64,000 bases of DNA from JAPLDB01 sp038206355 (GTDB taxonomy: Bacteria > Bacteroidota > Bacteroidia > AKYH767-A > 2013-40CM-41-45): positions 1 to 64,000 of the forward strand of contig JBBRAY010000001.1 in NCBI GenBank assembly GCA_038206355.1. The letters are read 5' to 3'. Position 1 is the stretch's first letter, and every line of letters starts with the position of its first letter. Shown here piece after piece: positions 37,001 through 45,085 of the stretch. A program made the translations under genes and the position numbers. Below the pieces are notes generated by a model. It saw only the letters and a program-made list of their open reading frames with translations, made no database searches and was not told where the DNA came from.

Positions 37001-37738
37001 ACTATGAATTACATCTGGAAAGATGTGAATGGCTCAGGCGGCAGCAGCACATCATTGTCAAACCTTGCACCGAATACTGCTTATCAGTTTCAGGTCAGCT
37101 CAAAATGTTCAGGCGTATCAAGTCCATACAGTACACCATACATTTTTACAACACTCAATACACCTGTACCCTGCATCACTCCTACAGGTTTGAGTACGAC
37201 GAATATTACCGGTGTATCTGCGAAAGTAAACTGGACCAATCTTGTTTCTGCTGATACGTTCCGGGTGAGGTATTCGATTAACGGCACGATGAACTTCATG
37301 TGGAAAGATGTAAATGGAACGGGAGGAGTAACGAATGCTACACTTACGGGTTTGAATCCTTCGTCAACATACCAATGGCAGGTATCAAGTATTTGTTCAG
37401 GACAAAGCAGTCCTTATTCCGCTTCGGTTATATTTAGTACACCGGCTCTAAGGGACGGCGCAATGAATGAAAGGAATAATTCATTCGAATACGTTATTGT
37501 ATATCCAAATCCTACCCATTCAGTTGCGACGATAAAATTTTATTCTAAGGTAAGTGGAGGCGGATTTATTTTCATTAATGATATTGCAGGCAGAATCGTC
37601 CAAACGAAAAAAATCGAACTGAAGGAAGGGGTGAATGCCGTTGAGTTAGAAGTCGAAGAACTGCCGCGTGGATTTTACCTCGTGGAATTGAGCGATGGAG
37701 GTTCTGCAATTGCCAGGGTGAAGCTTTCCCTTGAATAA
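34037..37738 (+). CDS. Large T9SS-secreted surface protein with Ig-like, LamG and FnIII domains
   Basis: A 1233-residue protein. Signal peptide 1-25 (ending IFAQ). Residues 30-530 are six Ig-like/PKD-like repeats of the form YQWKxNGxxISGAT..TYxAxxSGxYTC. A laminin-G/concanavalin-like domain covers about 534-745 (FDGTNDYVKIP, FTIESWINL). Four fibronectin type III repeats start near 756, 855, 950 and 1045; the last three are nearly identical (TADTFRVRYSxNGTxNYIWKDVNG). The C terminus (about 1150-1233) is a type A sorting domain: VYPNPTHSVATIKF... ending in ARVKLSLE. It is predicted to be exported by T9SS and fixed to the cell surface, likely as an adhesin or glycan-binding protein. Confidence 0.9.
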   Translation: MNVKNIYNTVFVILSLLQGADIFAQCSNVTSGGTVGSDQTVCGSFNPANIINSAYPTGGTGTLQYQWQNSPNGTTWSDIAGASLESYDPPTISSTTLYHRMARRSGCTPYGASSNTVTKTVNPLPSASISAGGPISFCSPGSVVLTANSVTGTTYQWKKNGASISGATLQTYAASTTGNYTVTKTITATGCTANSNTIVVSAHAPLTTSITTPGTNFCGASTVIMEVSQGSGYAYQWYEETQLLPNTNYYQLSTGHNGNYSCTITNACGSYPSSTYVLNDPQLNQLPYGVIYAGGSTNFCTGQNVYLYEGFQFFSGYQWYKDGVAISGANSFGYTATLAGVYMVRITDYCWWSATYYDFYSNLITVTSSGGSLPGPAITAGGSTSFCSGGSVLLTEATGTGWTYQWRNNNSNISGATQATYNATASGSYTCAVTNTCGMVLSNAIVVTVLPTSVTISLAGNTTICGGSFAALSASNAGTGGTYQWKLNGTAISGATGASYSATSGGTYSCSIVNSCGAYNSNSITITVSGTCNTGLTFDGTNDYVKIPNHTSYAIGTGNFTIESWINLSSTQTATYPVVLSHRISNNGISGFMVFFIAGKLTIQLAGINRPAYGSDLRDNLCHHIAITRTSTSAINFYVDGILKGTSNSANYNITTSDFLLIGNDAADSYADGFKGKIMEARFWNVARTQTELQNSMNTTLSGYETGLVGYWRMNEGSGQAVNDYSPSNNGGQLGSTAGTDVNDPSYQSACSLTPLVNCSVPSGLLTTNITNTTAQLNWSGATADSFLVRYAIHNTTNFIWQKISGQPNVTSTIITGLFPGTSYDWWVRSLCNSIPSSNYQSNPATFNTVSSAVPCATPYGLGASGIGNTSAMISWTNLVTADTFRVRYSVNGTTNYIWKDVNGSGSHSTLLSGLAPNTTYQFQISSKCVGVSSPYSSPYVFTTLNTAVPCITPYNLGANNIANTSATIFWTNLVTADTFRVRYSINGTMNYIWKDVNGSGGSSTSLSNLAPNTAYQFQVSSKCSGVSSPYSTPYIFTTLNTPVPCITPTGLSTTNITGVSAKVNWTNLVSADTFRVRYSINGTMNFMWKDVNGTGGVTNATLTGLNPSSTYQWQVSSICSGQSSPYSASVIFSTPALRDGAMNERNNSFEYVIVYPNPTHSVATIKFYSKVSGGGFIFINDIAGRIVQTKKIELKEGVNAVELEVEELPRGFYLVELSDGGSAIARVKLSLE

Positions 37739-37851
37739 AACTTACGCTGCCTTCTCTACCTGATAACCATCCATAATTATCAATTCGGAGTTTTTCCTGT
37801 TTACGCTTACGGACGTTTTTGTGTTGATGCAATCTTTATTGTTGAAAGCTA

Positions 37852-37890
37852 GCACAATGCACGATTCACATTGCACAATGCACAATGCAT
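37852..37890 (+). repeat. GCACAATGCA-type short repeats
   Basis: The 299-bp gap between the T9SS protein and aspS holds several copies of GCACAATGCA/CACAATGCA. No gene is seen in the gap. The copies are imperfect and irregularly spaced. Confidence 0.5.
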
Positions 37891-38037
37891 GATTAACAGC
37901 CGGATAATTAATGTTGGATGACAACTTTTTGAGGGAAAATGAAATCAGCGGATTTGATGAGAACAAAGAATAGGCCGTTTGCAAATTCACTGATATTTAC
38001 CTTTGTATGATTACTAAAAATATTTTGTTTCAATAAA

Positions 38038-39822
38038 TTACGATTTATCTCGATTAACTATAATCCCCAGCTCCCTCAATTGCTCCTCAGAAATCTCCGA
38101 CGGAGAATCAATCATCACATCCCTTCCTGCATTGTTTTTCGGGAATGCAATGTAGTCGCGGATACTTTCGCTGCCACCGAACATAGCACATAATCTGTCA
38201 AAGCCGAATGCTATTCCTCCATGTGGCGGGGCACCGTATTCAAATGCATTCATTAAAAAACCAAACTGCGCTTGTGCGTCTTCATCGGTGAATCCAAGGA
38301 TTGAAAACATTTTTTTCTGAAGTTCCTTATTATGAATCCTAATGGACCCACCTCCTATTTCTGTCCCATTGATTACAAGGTCGTACGCATTGGCACGCAC
38401 AGCTCCCGGATCTGAATCCAGCAATGCAATGTCTTCCGGTTTGGGAGAAGTAAACGGATGGTGCATGGCAAACCAACGCTTGTGGTCTTCATTGTATTCA
38501 AGCAGTGGAAAGTCAATTACCCACAACGCTTTGTATTCACCGGCCTTTCGCAAACCAAGACGGTTGCCCATTTCAAGGCGGAGCTCACTCATCGCCTTAC
38601 GCGTTTTATTTTTTTCACCTGCAAGAATTAGAATCAGGTCGCTCTTTTCTCCTCCGCAGGCTTCAAACCATTTTTGCTGATCTTCTGCAGTATAAAATTT
38701 ATCTACTGATGATTTATAAGTTCCGTCAGCATTCCATCTTGCATAAATCAACCCTGTCATTCCTAATTGCGGACGCTTTACCCATTCGGTAAGTTCATCC
38801 ATTTGTTTGCGTGTGTATTCTGCGCAACCCTTTGCACAAATCGCAATCACCGTTTCTGCCTCATCAAAAATTTTGAAACCTCTACCTGTAACGAGATTCT
38901 CTCCCCTCTCCTTTGAGGAGGGGTCGGTGGAGAGGCTCTTCAGCTTCATTTCAAAACGGATATCGGGCTTGTCGTTGCCATAATGTTTCATGGCATCAGC
39001 ATAAGTCATCCTTGGCAAATCACCGATGTCAACACCTTTCACTGATTTGAACAAATGATTTGTAAGGCCTTCAAATGTATTAAGGATGTCTTCCTGTTCC
39101 ACGAAACTCATTTCGCAATCTATCTGTGTGAATTCCGGCTGGCGGTCGGCGCGTAAATCTTCATCGCGGAAACATTTCACGATCTGGTAGTACCGATCCA
39201 TTCCTGCAACCATCAGCAATTGCTTAAAAGTTTGAGGCGACTGGGGCAAAGCATAAAATTCTCCCTGGTTCATTCGTGACGGAACAACAAAATCCCGTGC
39301 ACCTTCCGGGGTTGATTTAATAAGCACAGGCGTTTCTATCTCACAAAAATTTTCGTTGAAGAGATAGTTGCGTGTTTCAGCTGCAACGCGTGCACGAAGC
39401 AACAATGATTCCTTTACCGGATTTCTTCTGATATCAAGGTACCGGTATTTCATCCGGAGTTCGTCGCCTCCATCAGTATTTTCTTCGATGGTAAATGGAG
39501 GAATTATGGATGTATTCAAAATTTCAAGGTGATTCACCACAATTTCAATATCGCCGGTAATCATCTTTGCATTTTTATTGCTGCGCTCGGCAACAACGCC
39601 GGAAACTTTAATCACAAATTCCCGTCCAAGTTTGCGTGCCTGTTCACAGAGTGCAGCATTGGTTTCCATATTAAATACCAGTTGTGTAATTCCGTAACGG
39701 TCGCGAAGGTCGGTAAAGGTCATTCCCCCTAAATCGCGGGAGCGTTGCAGCCATCCGCAAAGCGTTACCTTTTTATCTTTGTCATTAATTGTGAGTTCAC
39801 CACAGGTATGTGTTCGAAGCAT
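38038..39822 (-). CDS. aspS: Aspartate--tRNA ligase
   Basis: A 594-residue class IIb aminoacyl-tRNA synthetase of the bacterial type. An N-terminal OB anticodon-binding domain (CGWLQRSRDLGGMTFTDLRD) is followed by the catalytic core with motif 2 in CFRDEDLRADRQPEFTQID and motif 3 in GGIAFGFDRL, with the bacterial GAD domain between. The ATG at 39822 (MLRTHTCGEL) fits the family; a longer frame to 39873 does not. Residues 295-309 carry an unusual in-frame insert, STDPSSKERGENL, encoded by a palindromic repeat inside the GAD domain. The rest is normal, so the enzyme is probably functional. Confidence 0.96.
   Translation of the reverse strand: MLRTHTCGELTINDKDKKVTLCGWLQRSRDLGGMTFTDLRDRYGITQLVFNMETNAALCEQARKLGREFVIKVSGVVAERSNKNAKMITGDIEIVVNHLEILNTSIIPPFTIEENTDGGDELRMKYRYLDIRRNPVKESLLLRARVAAETRNYLFNENFCEIETPVLIKSTPEGARDFVVPSRMNQGEFYALPQSPQTFKQLLMVAGMDRYYQIVKCFRDEDLRADRQPEFTQIDCEMSFVEQEDILNTFEGLTNHLFKSVKGVDIGDLPRMTYADAMKHYGNDKPDIRFEMKLKSLSTDPSSKERGENLVTGRGFKIFDEAETVIAICAKGCAEYTRKQMDELTEWVKRPQLGMTGLIYARWNADGTYKSSVDKFYTAEDQQKWFEACGGEKSDLILILAGEKNKTRKAMSELRLEMGNRLGLRKAGEYKALWVIDFPLLEYNEDHKRWFAMHHPFTSPKPEDIALLDSDPGAVRANAYDLVINGTEIGGGSIRIHNKELQKKMFSILGFTDEDAQAQFGFLMNAFEYGAPPHGGIAFGFDRLCAMFGGSESIRDYIAFPKNNAGRDVMIDSPSEISEEQLRELGIIVNRDKS
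38897..38940. repeat. Palindromic repeat inserted in frame within aspS
   Basis: Within the GAD-domain region of aspS, CCCCTCTCCTTTGAGGAGGGG forms a near-perfect hairpin, flanked by CTCTCC..GGAGAG. It is translated without a stop into about 14 extra residues. It resembles the CCTCTCC-TTTG-GAGAGG elements that are usually intergenic in this phylum. Confidence 0.7.
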
Positions 39823-39841
39823 GGTACAGGAAATTGGATTG

Positions 39842-39873
39842 CGAAAATAGAAATTAGATGCGGACGGGGACAA
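39842..39873 (-). promoter_or_regulatory. Possible promoter of aspS
   Basis: On the minus strand TTG (39873-39871), a 21-base spacer and TATTTTCG (39849-39842), close to TAnnTTTG. It starts right beside the upstream terminator and would give a leader of about 15 bases. Confidence 0.4.
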
Positions 39874-39901
39874 TAAAAAAAGCTGCCCGTATAGAGCAGC
39901 T
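39874..39901 (-). terminator. Terminator after the beta-barrel protein gene
   Basis: Minus-strand stem AGCTGCT / GGCAGCT with a short loop, followed by a run of T. It lies 26 bases after the stop at 39928. Confidence 0.8.
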
Positions 39902-39927
39902 CTTAAAAGTAATATCTTATTAATATT

Positions 39928-40746
39928 TTACTTGCTTCCTCCAAAAGAGAGTTTAGCACCAACGTGAATTCCGAAGCTGCTGAAGGGATTATAGTCTTTT
40001 AACTCCTGGTTATTCACTCCAAATATGGCAGATTGACTTTGTGCGCCTGAAAGTTTATCCACATAAGTCTGGGTTCCCGATTCCGATTGCGTACTAATAC
40101 CTGATGTCACATTTCTGGACCATTCATTTTTTTCCGGCGCCCAGGTCTGATTGATGCTATTTAGCTCAAGGAAAATTCCAATCATGTCAGAAAGTTCAAA
40201 GTCAACACCAAATGCACCCATCCAGCCAATTGAAGTACCACCGGAATATTTACGTGTATCTTTATAAGTATAACCTACTCCGGTCTCCGTATAAGTTAAA
40301 TCACCTTTTGCTCCCACACCGATAACCAATCCGAATTTTGCATAGGGCTTCATTTTTTCACCGCCGGTAACTTTCAGTGCAGGCGTAATTCTCATAATTT
40401 TTCCCTTTACCTCACCGTTTCCGGTTACTCCCTGATCATCGCTATAAGTAGTCTTGTATTTCGAGCCAAACAACATGGAGAAACTTGCTTCAGCCCCGAT
40501 ATTTTCATTAAACATGTAACCTAATCCAAGTCCGAAACCAAATCCTTTTCCATAAGAACCGGTTTTAATTTCCATTGATGAAGTACCGGCTATTGTGTTG
40601 TCTGTCTGATTTACTCCAATAACCTGCTTTGCAGCATTGAGATTATACCCGAGGCCAAGATTGACGTAGACGCCCTGCGCATTTGTTATTAATGCCACTG
40701 CAGAAAAAACGGCTGCCATAAATGTAATTTTGTTAAATGTTTTCAT
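39928..40746 (-). CDS. Outer-membrane beta-barrel protein
   Basis: A 272-residue protein with a signal peptide (1-23, ending NAQG). The mature part has the alternating aromatic/Gly strand pattern of small porin-like barrels: VYVNLGLGYNLNAAKQ, FGFGLGLGYMFNENIGAEASF, MKPYAKFGLVIGVG, SIGWMGAFGVDFELS, and a final FGIHVGAKLSF strand followed by GGSK. About ten to twelve strands are likely. Its substrate is unknown. It has its own promoter and terminator, indicating separate transcription and probably strong expression. Confidence 0.82.
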   Translation of the reverse strand: MKTFNKITFMAAVFSAVALITNAQGVYVNLGLGYNLNAAKQVIGVNQTDNTIAGTSSMEIKTGSYGKGFGFGLGLGYMFNENIGAEASFSMLFGSKYKTTYSDDQGVTGNGEVKGKIMRITPALKVTGGEKMKPYAKFGLVIGVGAKGDLTYTETGVGYTYKDTRKYSGGTSIGWMGAFGVDFELSDMIGIFLELNSINQTWAPEKNEWSRNVTSGISTQSESGTQTYVDKLSGAQSQSAIFGVNNQELKDYNPFSSFGIHVGAKLSFGGSK

Positions 40747-40772
40747 TGTAATTGATGTTTATAGTTAGGCTT

Positions 40773-40801
40773 CAAAGCTAATCTATTTTTATAATTTCCA
40801 A
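40773..40801 (-). promoter_or_regulatory. Promoter of the beta-barrel protein gene
   Basis: On the minus strand TTG (40801-40799), an 18-base spacer and TAGCTTTG (40780-40773), a good match to the phylum consensus, 27 bases before the ATG. It lies back to back with the start of tadA. Confidence 0.6.
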
Positions 40802-40812
40802 AAACGGATCAG

Positions 40813-41271
40813 ATGTCTTTTCTTTATACCATGAATCTGAATACCGATGAATACTACATGCGTGAAGCACTGAAAGAGGCACAGAAAGCACTGGCAGATG
40901 ACGAAGTTCCCATTGGTGCTGTGATTGTTTGCAGAAATAAAATCATCGGACGCGGTTACAACCTTACAGAAAGACTGGTTGACGTTACGGCACATGCAGA
41001 GATGCAGGCTTTCACTGCAGCGTCAAATTACATCGGCGGGAAATACCTGGAAGAATGTACGTTGTACGTTACTGTTGAGCCATGCGTAATGTGTGCGGGT
41101 GCAAGTTACTGGACGCATATCAGTAAAATCGTATATGGAGCAAGGGATGAAAAGCGCGGATTTCTTCTGGTAGACAAAAAAATATTACATCCCAAAACAA
41201 TCCTTACCGGTGGAATACTTGAAGCAGAATGTGCGATGCTGATGAAGGATTTTTTTAAAAAGAAGCGGTGA
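40813..41271 (+). CDS. tadA: tRNA-specific adenosine deaminase (TadA-like nucleoside deaminase)
   Basis: A 152-residue zinc-dependent cytidine/adenosine deaminase that makes inosine at the wobble base of tRNA-Arg(ACG). The metal ligands are His61 in HAEMQ, with Glu63 as proton shuttle, and Cys91 and Cys94 in EPCVMCAGA. PIGAVIV and the C-terminal GILEAECAMLMKDFF helix are typical of TadA. The ATG at 40831 (MNLNTDEYYM) is an equally possible start six residues downstream. Relaxed relatives such as guanine deaminase are less likely, given the tail. It converges on a receiver-domain gene with only one base between. Confidence 0.88.
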   Translation: MSFLYTMNLNTDEYYMREALKEAQKALADDEVPIGAVIVCRNKIIGRGYNLTERLVDVTAHAEMQAFTAASNYIGGKYLEECTLYVTVEPCVMCAGASYWTHISKIVYGARDEKRGFLLVDKKILHPKTILTGGILEAECAMLMKDFFKKKR

Positions 41272-41272
41272 A

Positions 41273-41707
41273 TCAGGATGAAACCTGTACGCCAACCAAT
41301 TGTTCTTTCCAGCTTTCCATCAAACGCAATGATTCCTGGGTGAGTGGCTTTTCCAGCTGACCAATGATTAATTTATTGTTATTCAATTTATCAATGTCTT
41401 CCTGTTTCTGAAAAACGGACAACACTACAATTTTTGTTTTGTCAAGAATATAAGATGGAAGGGTTCCGAATATCTTAATAAAATCGAAACCACTCATGCC
41501 GGGCAGATTCATGTCCAGCAAAATAAGATCGGGCGACTGCGCTTCATTTTTCACTTCATGCCTTAAAAAGTCAACGGCTTCCTCAGCATTGGATGTAATG
41601 GTGACGTGTGATGCAAAATGCATCAGCTCCATAAGACGTCTGTACACGAGAACGTCAATCTCACTGTCCTCAATAAGTAAGATGTGCTTGTATGCGTAAT
41701 CGTTCAT
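41273..41707 (-). CDS. Stand-alone response regulator receiver domain
   Basis: A 144-residue CheY-like protein without an output domain. The acidic pocket is Glu13-Asp14, the phosphoacceptor Asp65 lies in LILLDMNLPG, the switch residue is Ser97 in VVLSVF and the conserved Lys is Lys120 in LEKPL, so phosphorylation should work. It resembles receivers of the Rcp1 type that pass phosphate between kinases. TATCTTTG on the minus strand about 30 bases upstream may be its -7 box. A second receiver gene is encoded just upstream, 44 bp away; no kinase is nearby. Confidence 0.92.
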   Translation of the reverse strand: MNDYAYKHILLIEDSEIDVLVYRRLMELMHFASHVTITSNAEEAVDFLRHEVKNEAQSPDLILLDMNLPGMSGFDFIKIFGTLPSYILDKTKIVVLSVFQKQEDIDKLNNNKLIIGQLEKPLTQESLRLMESWKEQLVGVQVSS

Positions 41708-41751
41708 CAGAAAATTTTTAAAAGATGAGCAAAGATATTAATTCATCGCAA

Positions 41752-42150
41752 TTAAACATTCAAAGCAGAAAGTATCTGTGCATTCAAAGGCTTATTCAGA
41801 AAGCGTTTCACGTACTTGTTCTGATTTGCCCGATTGAGATCCTTGAAACTGTCGCTGGTAGAAAGCATCACAATTTTGCACTTTGATTTTACGGCATCAG
41901 CAAGTTTTTGGAACTCATCCAGAAATTCAAAACCGTCCATCTGAGGCATCATGATATCGAGAAATATCAGGTCAGGAATCAGATTGGGAGCACCTGCGTT
42001 AATTTTCAGGTAGTCGAGTGCACTTTGTGCCGAAGCATGAACAGTGGTGGCGCCGCCGAAAGAATCTGATTCAATCATTTTCTTATTGACGAAATTATCA
42101 AGCTCGTTGTCATCAATCAGCATGACAAGGGAATATTTATTTGTACTCAT
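41752..42150 (-). CDS. Stand-alone response regulator receiver domain
   Basis: A 132-residue CheY-like protein. Asp13-Asp14 form the acidic pocket, Asp65 in IFLDIMMPQMDG is the phosphoacceptor, Ser97-Thr98 (MLSTS) hold the switch position and Lys120 lies in LNKPL. No output domain is present. It and the following receiver gene share the order of all key residues, down to identical numbering, suggesting an old tandem duplication. The cognate histidine kinase is not in the window, so it is an orphan pair. Confidence 0.92.
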   Translation of the reverse strand: MSTNKYSLVMLIDDNELDNFVNKKMIESDSFGGATTVHASAQSALDYLKINAGAPNLIPDLIFLDIMMPQMDGFEFLDEFQKLADAVKSKCKIVMLSTSDSFKDLNRANQNKYVKRFLNKPLNAQILSALNV

Positions 42151-42300
42151 TGTTTCTATTTAATAACCCAACAAAACTAACTGATGTGTGCAATGGAAAT
42201 CTTTTTCCTTTGATTAAATATGAACAACATTCAATTGCCTAAGTATAATGATTTGCAATGGTGCAAAAACCCACGGGTACTTGTAGTGAGAGAACAATCT

Positions 42301-42330
42301 AAAAAAAAACACCCCGCAATTGCAGGGCGC
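42301..42330 (-). terminator. Terminator after the phosphatase gene
   Basis: Minus-strand hairpin GCCCTGCAATTGCGGGG followed by nine T. It lies 20 bases after the stop codon at 42350. Confidence 0.85.
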
Positions 42331-42349
42331 TTTTCTCATGGTGAAAAAA

Positions 42350-44788
42350 CTATTCGTCTTCGATCAGTAATTTTTTAGTAATCGCCTGTTCATGATTAAT
42401 CAGCTGAACAAAATATATTCCCTGGCGGACAAACATTTCAGAGCGGTTGATCCGCAGCTCAACGGGTTCATTTGTTTCAAGAGCTGCGATCTCTGTAAAA
42501 TAGACCTGACGTCCATTGATATCATAAATTGAAATTCTTGTATTTGATTTTGGTGCAGGGAAAGCAATGGTGAATTGTCCTGTGGCAGGATTCGGATACA
42601 AGCTGAATTCTTTGTCCACTGTTCCATCAAAACTACCGGCCATTCTTGCGCCGGATTTCTGAATTGTAAACTGATCCCAAACCGATCCGTCATTCAAAAC
42701 AAATTTTGAATCAAGGCGATCGCCTGTAACATCAATCGCCAGCGAACCATACTTTGTATTGGTAGAGGTGTACATGGCATTGTGCGGCCATCCCGTCGAT
42801 GTAGTACCAACCTGCGCTGCAGCACCACAAACCACATAAACGGTTCCGTCAAAATTGGGAGATGATTTGGTATAGGAGTTTGGATATATACCTGTATTGC
42901 CGCTTACTTTCATTGCAGAAGTAAAGGTCGGCTCAAGGCCTGTATGACCTTTAATAAGATAAGACCTTTCATAAGCATGGCTATGACCGTTAATGACAAG
43001 GTCTACTTTGTGTGATTCCAGTATCGGAATAATATTGTTGCGCATACCTATTGATTCAGCATCAGCATCAGAATCATGTGAACCTTTTGTATAAGGCGGA
43101 TGATGGAAATAAACAATGGTCCAGCGTTGAGTATTTGCATTCAAATCATTGGTAAGCCAGGTTGCCATTGCTCCTGTGGCAGATCTGAATGAAGCATCAT
43201 ACGACTCCAGGGAAACAAAATGAATGTTGGCATAATTAAATGAGTAATATGCTTCTGTATTTGAAGCCACGCCACCGGCCTGGGCAGTTTTTGGCAAATT
43301 AAAAATATCAAAGAAAGGACCCGTCTGAGTAGAAGCTACAGCACTGTGAAGGTCATGGTTTCCGGTTGTGGGCCAGAAGACCCATTTCTTAAAGGCTTCC
43401 TGATAATAATTAAATACGTTGCTGGTAAATTCGGCATCAGTTCCATCAGCGTATGCATTGTCGCCTGCGCTCAGCCATACATTTGTATAATTTGATCCTC
43501 TGAAATTTTTATAGGCATCCCTCACTGTTGACTGCTGAGAAGTTCCAACACCAAAATCTCCGATGGCCCAGATGCGAACAGTTCCTGTTGAACCAACGGA
43601 AGGGTTGGTATAAAAATAATTTGATGAATCGCCCTGGAGTGTAACTGTAGTGGTTCCTATTTTATAGTAATACTTTGTATTGGTGGCCAATCCTGTTAAT
43701 TGAATAGCGTGTTCGGTTGATGAGGTGCTATTGGTAACTGAACTGGGATAGGTTCCCAACACAGTTCCGTAATACACTTTTGAATTGGATGCCAGACTCG
43801 TCCTCCAGTTGATGTAAATGGAATTGGTAGTCGAGAGCTGGAGGTATGGACCACGCGTCAATGAAAGTGTTGAAGAGATGGTCTGGAAAATACCTGATGT
43901 TGAATAGGCACTTGTTCCGTTAGAACAAACCGTCTGCACCTGAAACTCATACCAGGTAGAAGCAGTAAGTCCGGTTACATTTTTAGAAGTGGAGGTTGAT
44001 GTAACAGTTGTCCAGTTACCGGAATAGCGGATGGCATACTTTATATTATAGCTCACCGCACCGGAAACTGCTGTCCATCCCATGGTTGCAGAGGATGCAG
44101 TAATGCTGCTGCTTGTAAAGGTACTTGCATTCGGTGTTCCACATGATGATGAAATTGTGGAAAAGCTATTTGATGCTGAATATGATGAAGATGTTCCTCC
44201 GCTGCAAAGACAGCATACGATCCATGTATAGCTGGTGTTCGATGCCAGTCCGGTGAAGTTATAAGAGTGCAGTGAACCCGCCACGCTTACCCAGGTATAA
44301 CTTGAGGTACCGGTTACATTATAACGGATCTGGAAATTATCGGCGCTGATTAATGTATTCCAGTTGAGCACTGCGCTGTTGGCTGTAATGCTTGTAGTCG
44401 ATGTCTTATTCGGCATTATGCAATATGCCGTGGTGTTTAAGGTTGTAAATGTATTTGCCATTGTCTGATACGGTCCTGATTGTCCACCGCTGCAATATGT
44501 ATGTATCATCCAACTGTAGGTAGTATTTGGATAGAGGCCGGTAAGTGTATATGAAGTTGATGTCCCCGGCTTTACTGTTTTGTAATAAGTTGTATTCGGA
44601 TTTGCAACATCATTATACCTGACAAGCAAACTATCACAGGAAACTGCTGTCCACTTTAGTTTAGCACTCACATTGGTAATGGTAGAAGTGGAAAGTCCGG
44701 TCACTGCATTGCATGCGCCATTGGCAAACCGATGATTGCAGGTTATTAATCCAATAATAATTCCGGCCAGTAGAGTTGCTTGTTTCAT
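42350..44788 (-). CDS. T9SS-secreted purple acid phosphatase-like protein
   Basis: An 812-residue exported protein. Signal peptide from the ATG at 44788 (MKQATLLAGIIIGL). Three fibronectin type III repeats span about 25-300. A purple acid phosphatase N-terminal domain (about 305-395) precedes the metallophosphoesterase core, which keeps all metal-binding motifs: GDFGVG, GDNAYADG, GNHD, YFHHPP and NGHSHAYER. It should cleave phosphomonoesters at the cell surface. The last 75 residues are a type A sorting domain (LYPNPATGQFTI.., GIYFVQL). A terminator follows directly. Confidence 0.93.
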   Translation of the reverse strand: MKQATLLAGIIIGLITCNHRFANGACNAVTGLSTSTITNVSAKLKWTAVSCDSLLVRYNDVANPNTTYYKTVKPGTSTSYTLTGLYPNTTYSWMIHTYCSGGQSGPYQTMANTFTTLNTTAYCIMPNKTSTTSITANSAVLNWNTLISADNFQIRYNVTGTSSYTWVSVAGSLHSYNFTGLASNTSYTWIVCCLCSGGTSSSYSASNSFSTISSSCGTPNASTFTSSSITASSATMGWTAVSGAVSYNIKYAIRYSGNWTTVTSTSTSKNVTGLTASTWYEFQVQTVCSNGTSAYSTSGIFQTISSTLSLTRGPYLQLSTTNSIYINWRTSLASNSKVYYGTVLGTYPSSVTNSTSSTEHAIQLTGLATNTKYYYKIGTTTVTLQGDSSNYFYTNPSVGSTGTVRIWAIGDFGVGTSQQSTVRDAYKNFRGSNYTNVWLSAGDNAYADGTDAEFTSNVFNYYQEAFKKWVFWPTTGNHDLHSAVASTQTGPFFDIFNLPKTAQAGGVASNTEAYYSFNYANIHFVSLESYDASFRSATGAMATWLTNDLNANTQRWTIVYFHHPPYTKGSHDSDADAESIGMRNNIIPILESHKVDLVINGHSHAYERSYLIKGHTGLEPTFTSAMKVSGNTGIYPNSYTKSSPNFDGTVYVVCGAAAQVGTTSTGWPHNAMYTSTNTKYGSLAIDVTGDRLDSKFVLNDGSVWDQFTIQKSGARMAGSFDGTVDKEFSLYPNPATGQFTIAFPAPKSNTRISIYDINGRQVYFTEIAALETNEPVELRINRSEMFVRQGIYFVQLINHEQAITKKLLIEDE

Positions 44789-45085
44789 GCGATTAATTTT
44801 GAATTCCGTCACTCATTTAATTTGCCTTAAACCCTTTGTTAACAGCGGAGCCCCAGGCGAAATAAACAAATTATTTGATTGAGAATTATCCAAAAAAACT
44901 TTCTGATTTTTACTTCACAATCCATCCAAACTCTAAAACATTATACAGAATCTATACAAGATTGTTGTAGTTTCAGGAAAATTTGCCTGAGCTGAAAAGA
45001 GAAAAAAGACAGAAATTAATATTGATAAAGTCACGCAGGAGAATTCCGACCAATCTGCAGCACTAAAAATAAAAAACTCTATATC

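Noticed and set aside
37739..38037. A small gene in the gap before aspS
   Set aside because: Only short repeats and AT-rich sequence; no frame with a recognisable protein pattern.
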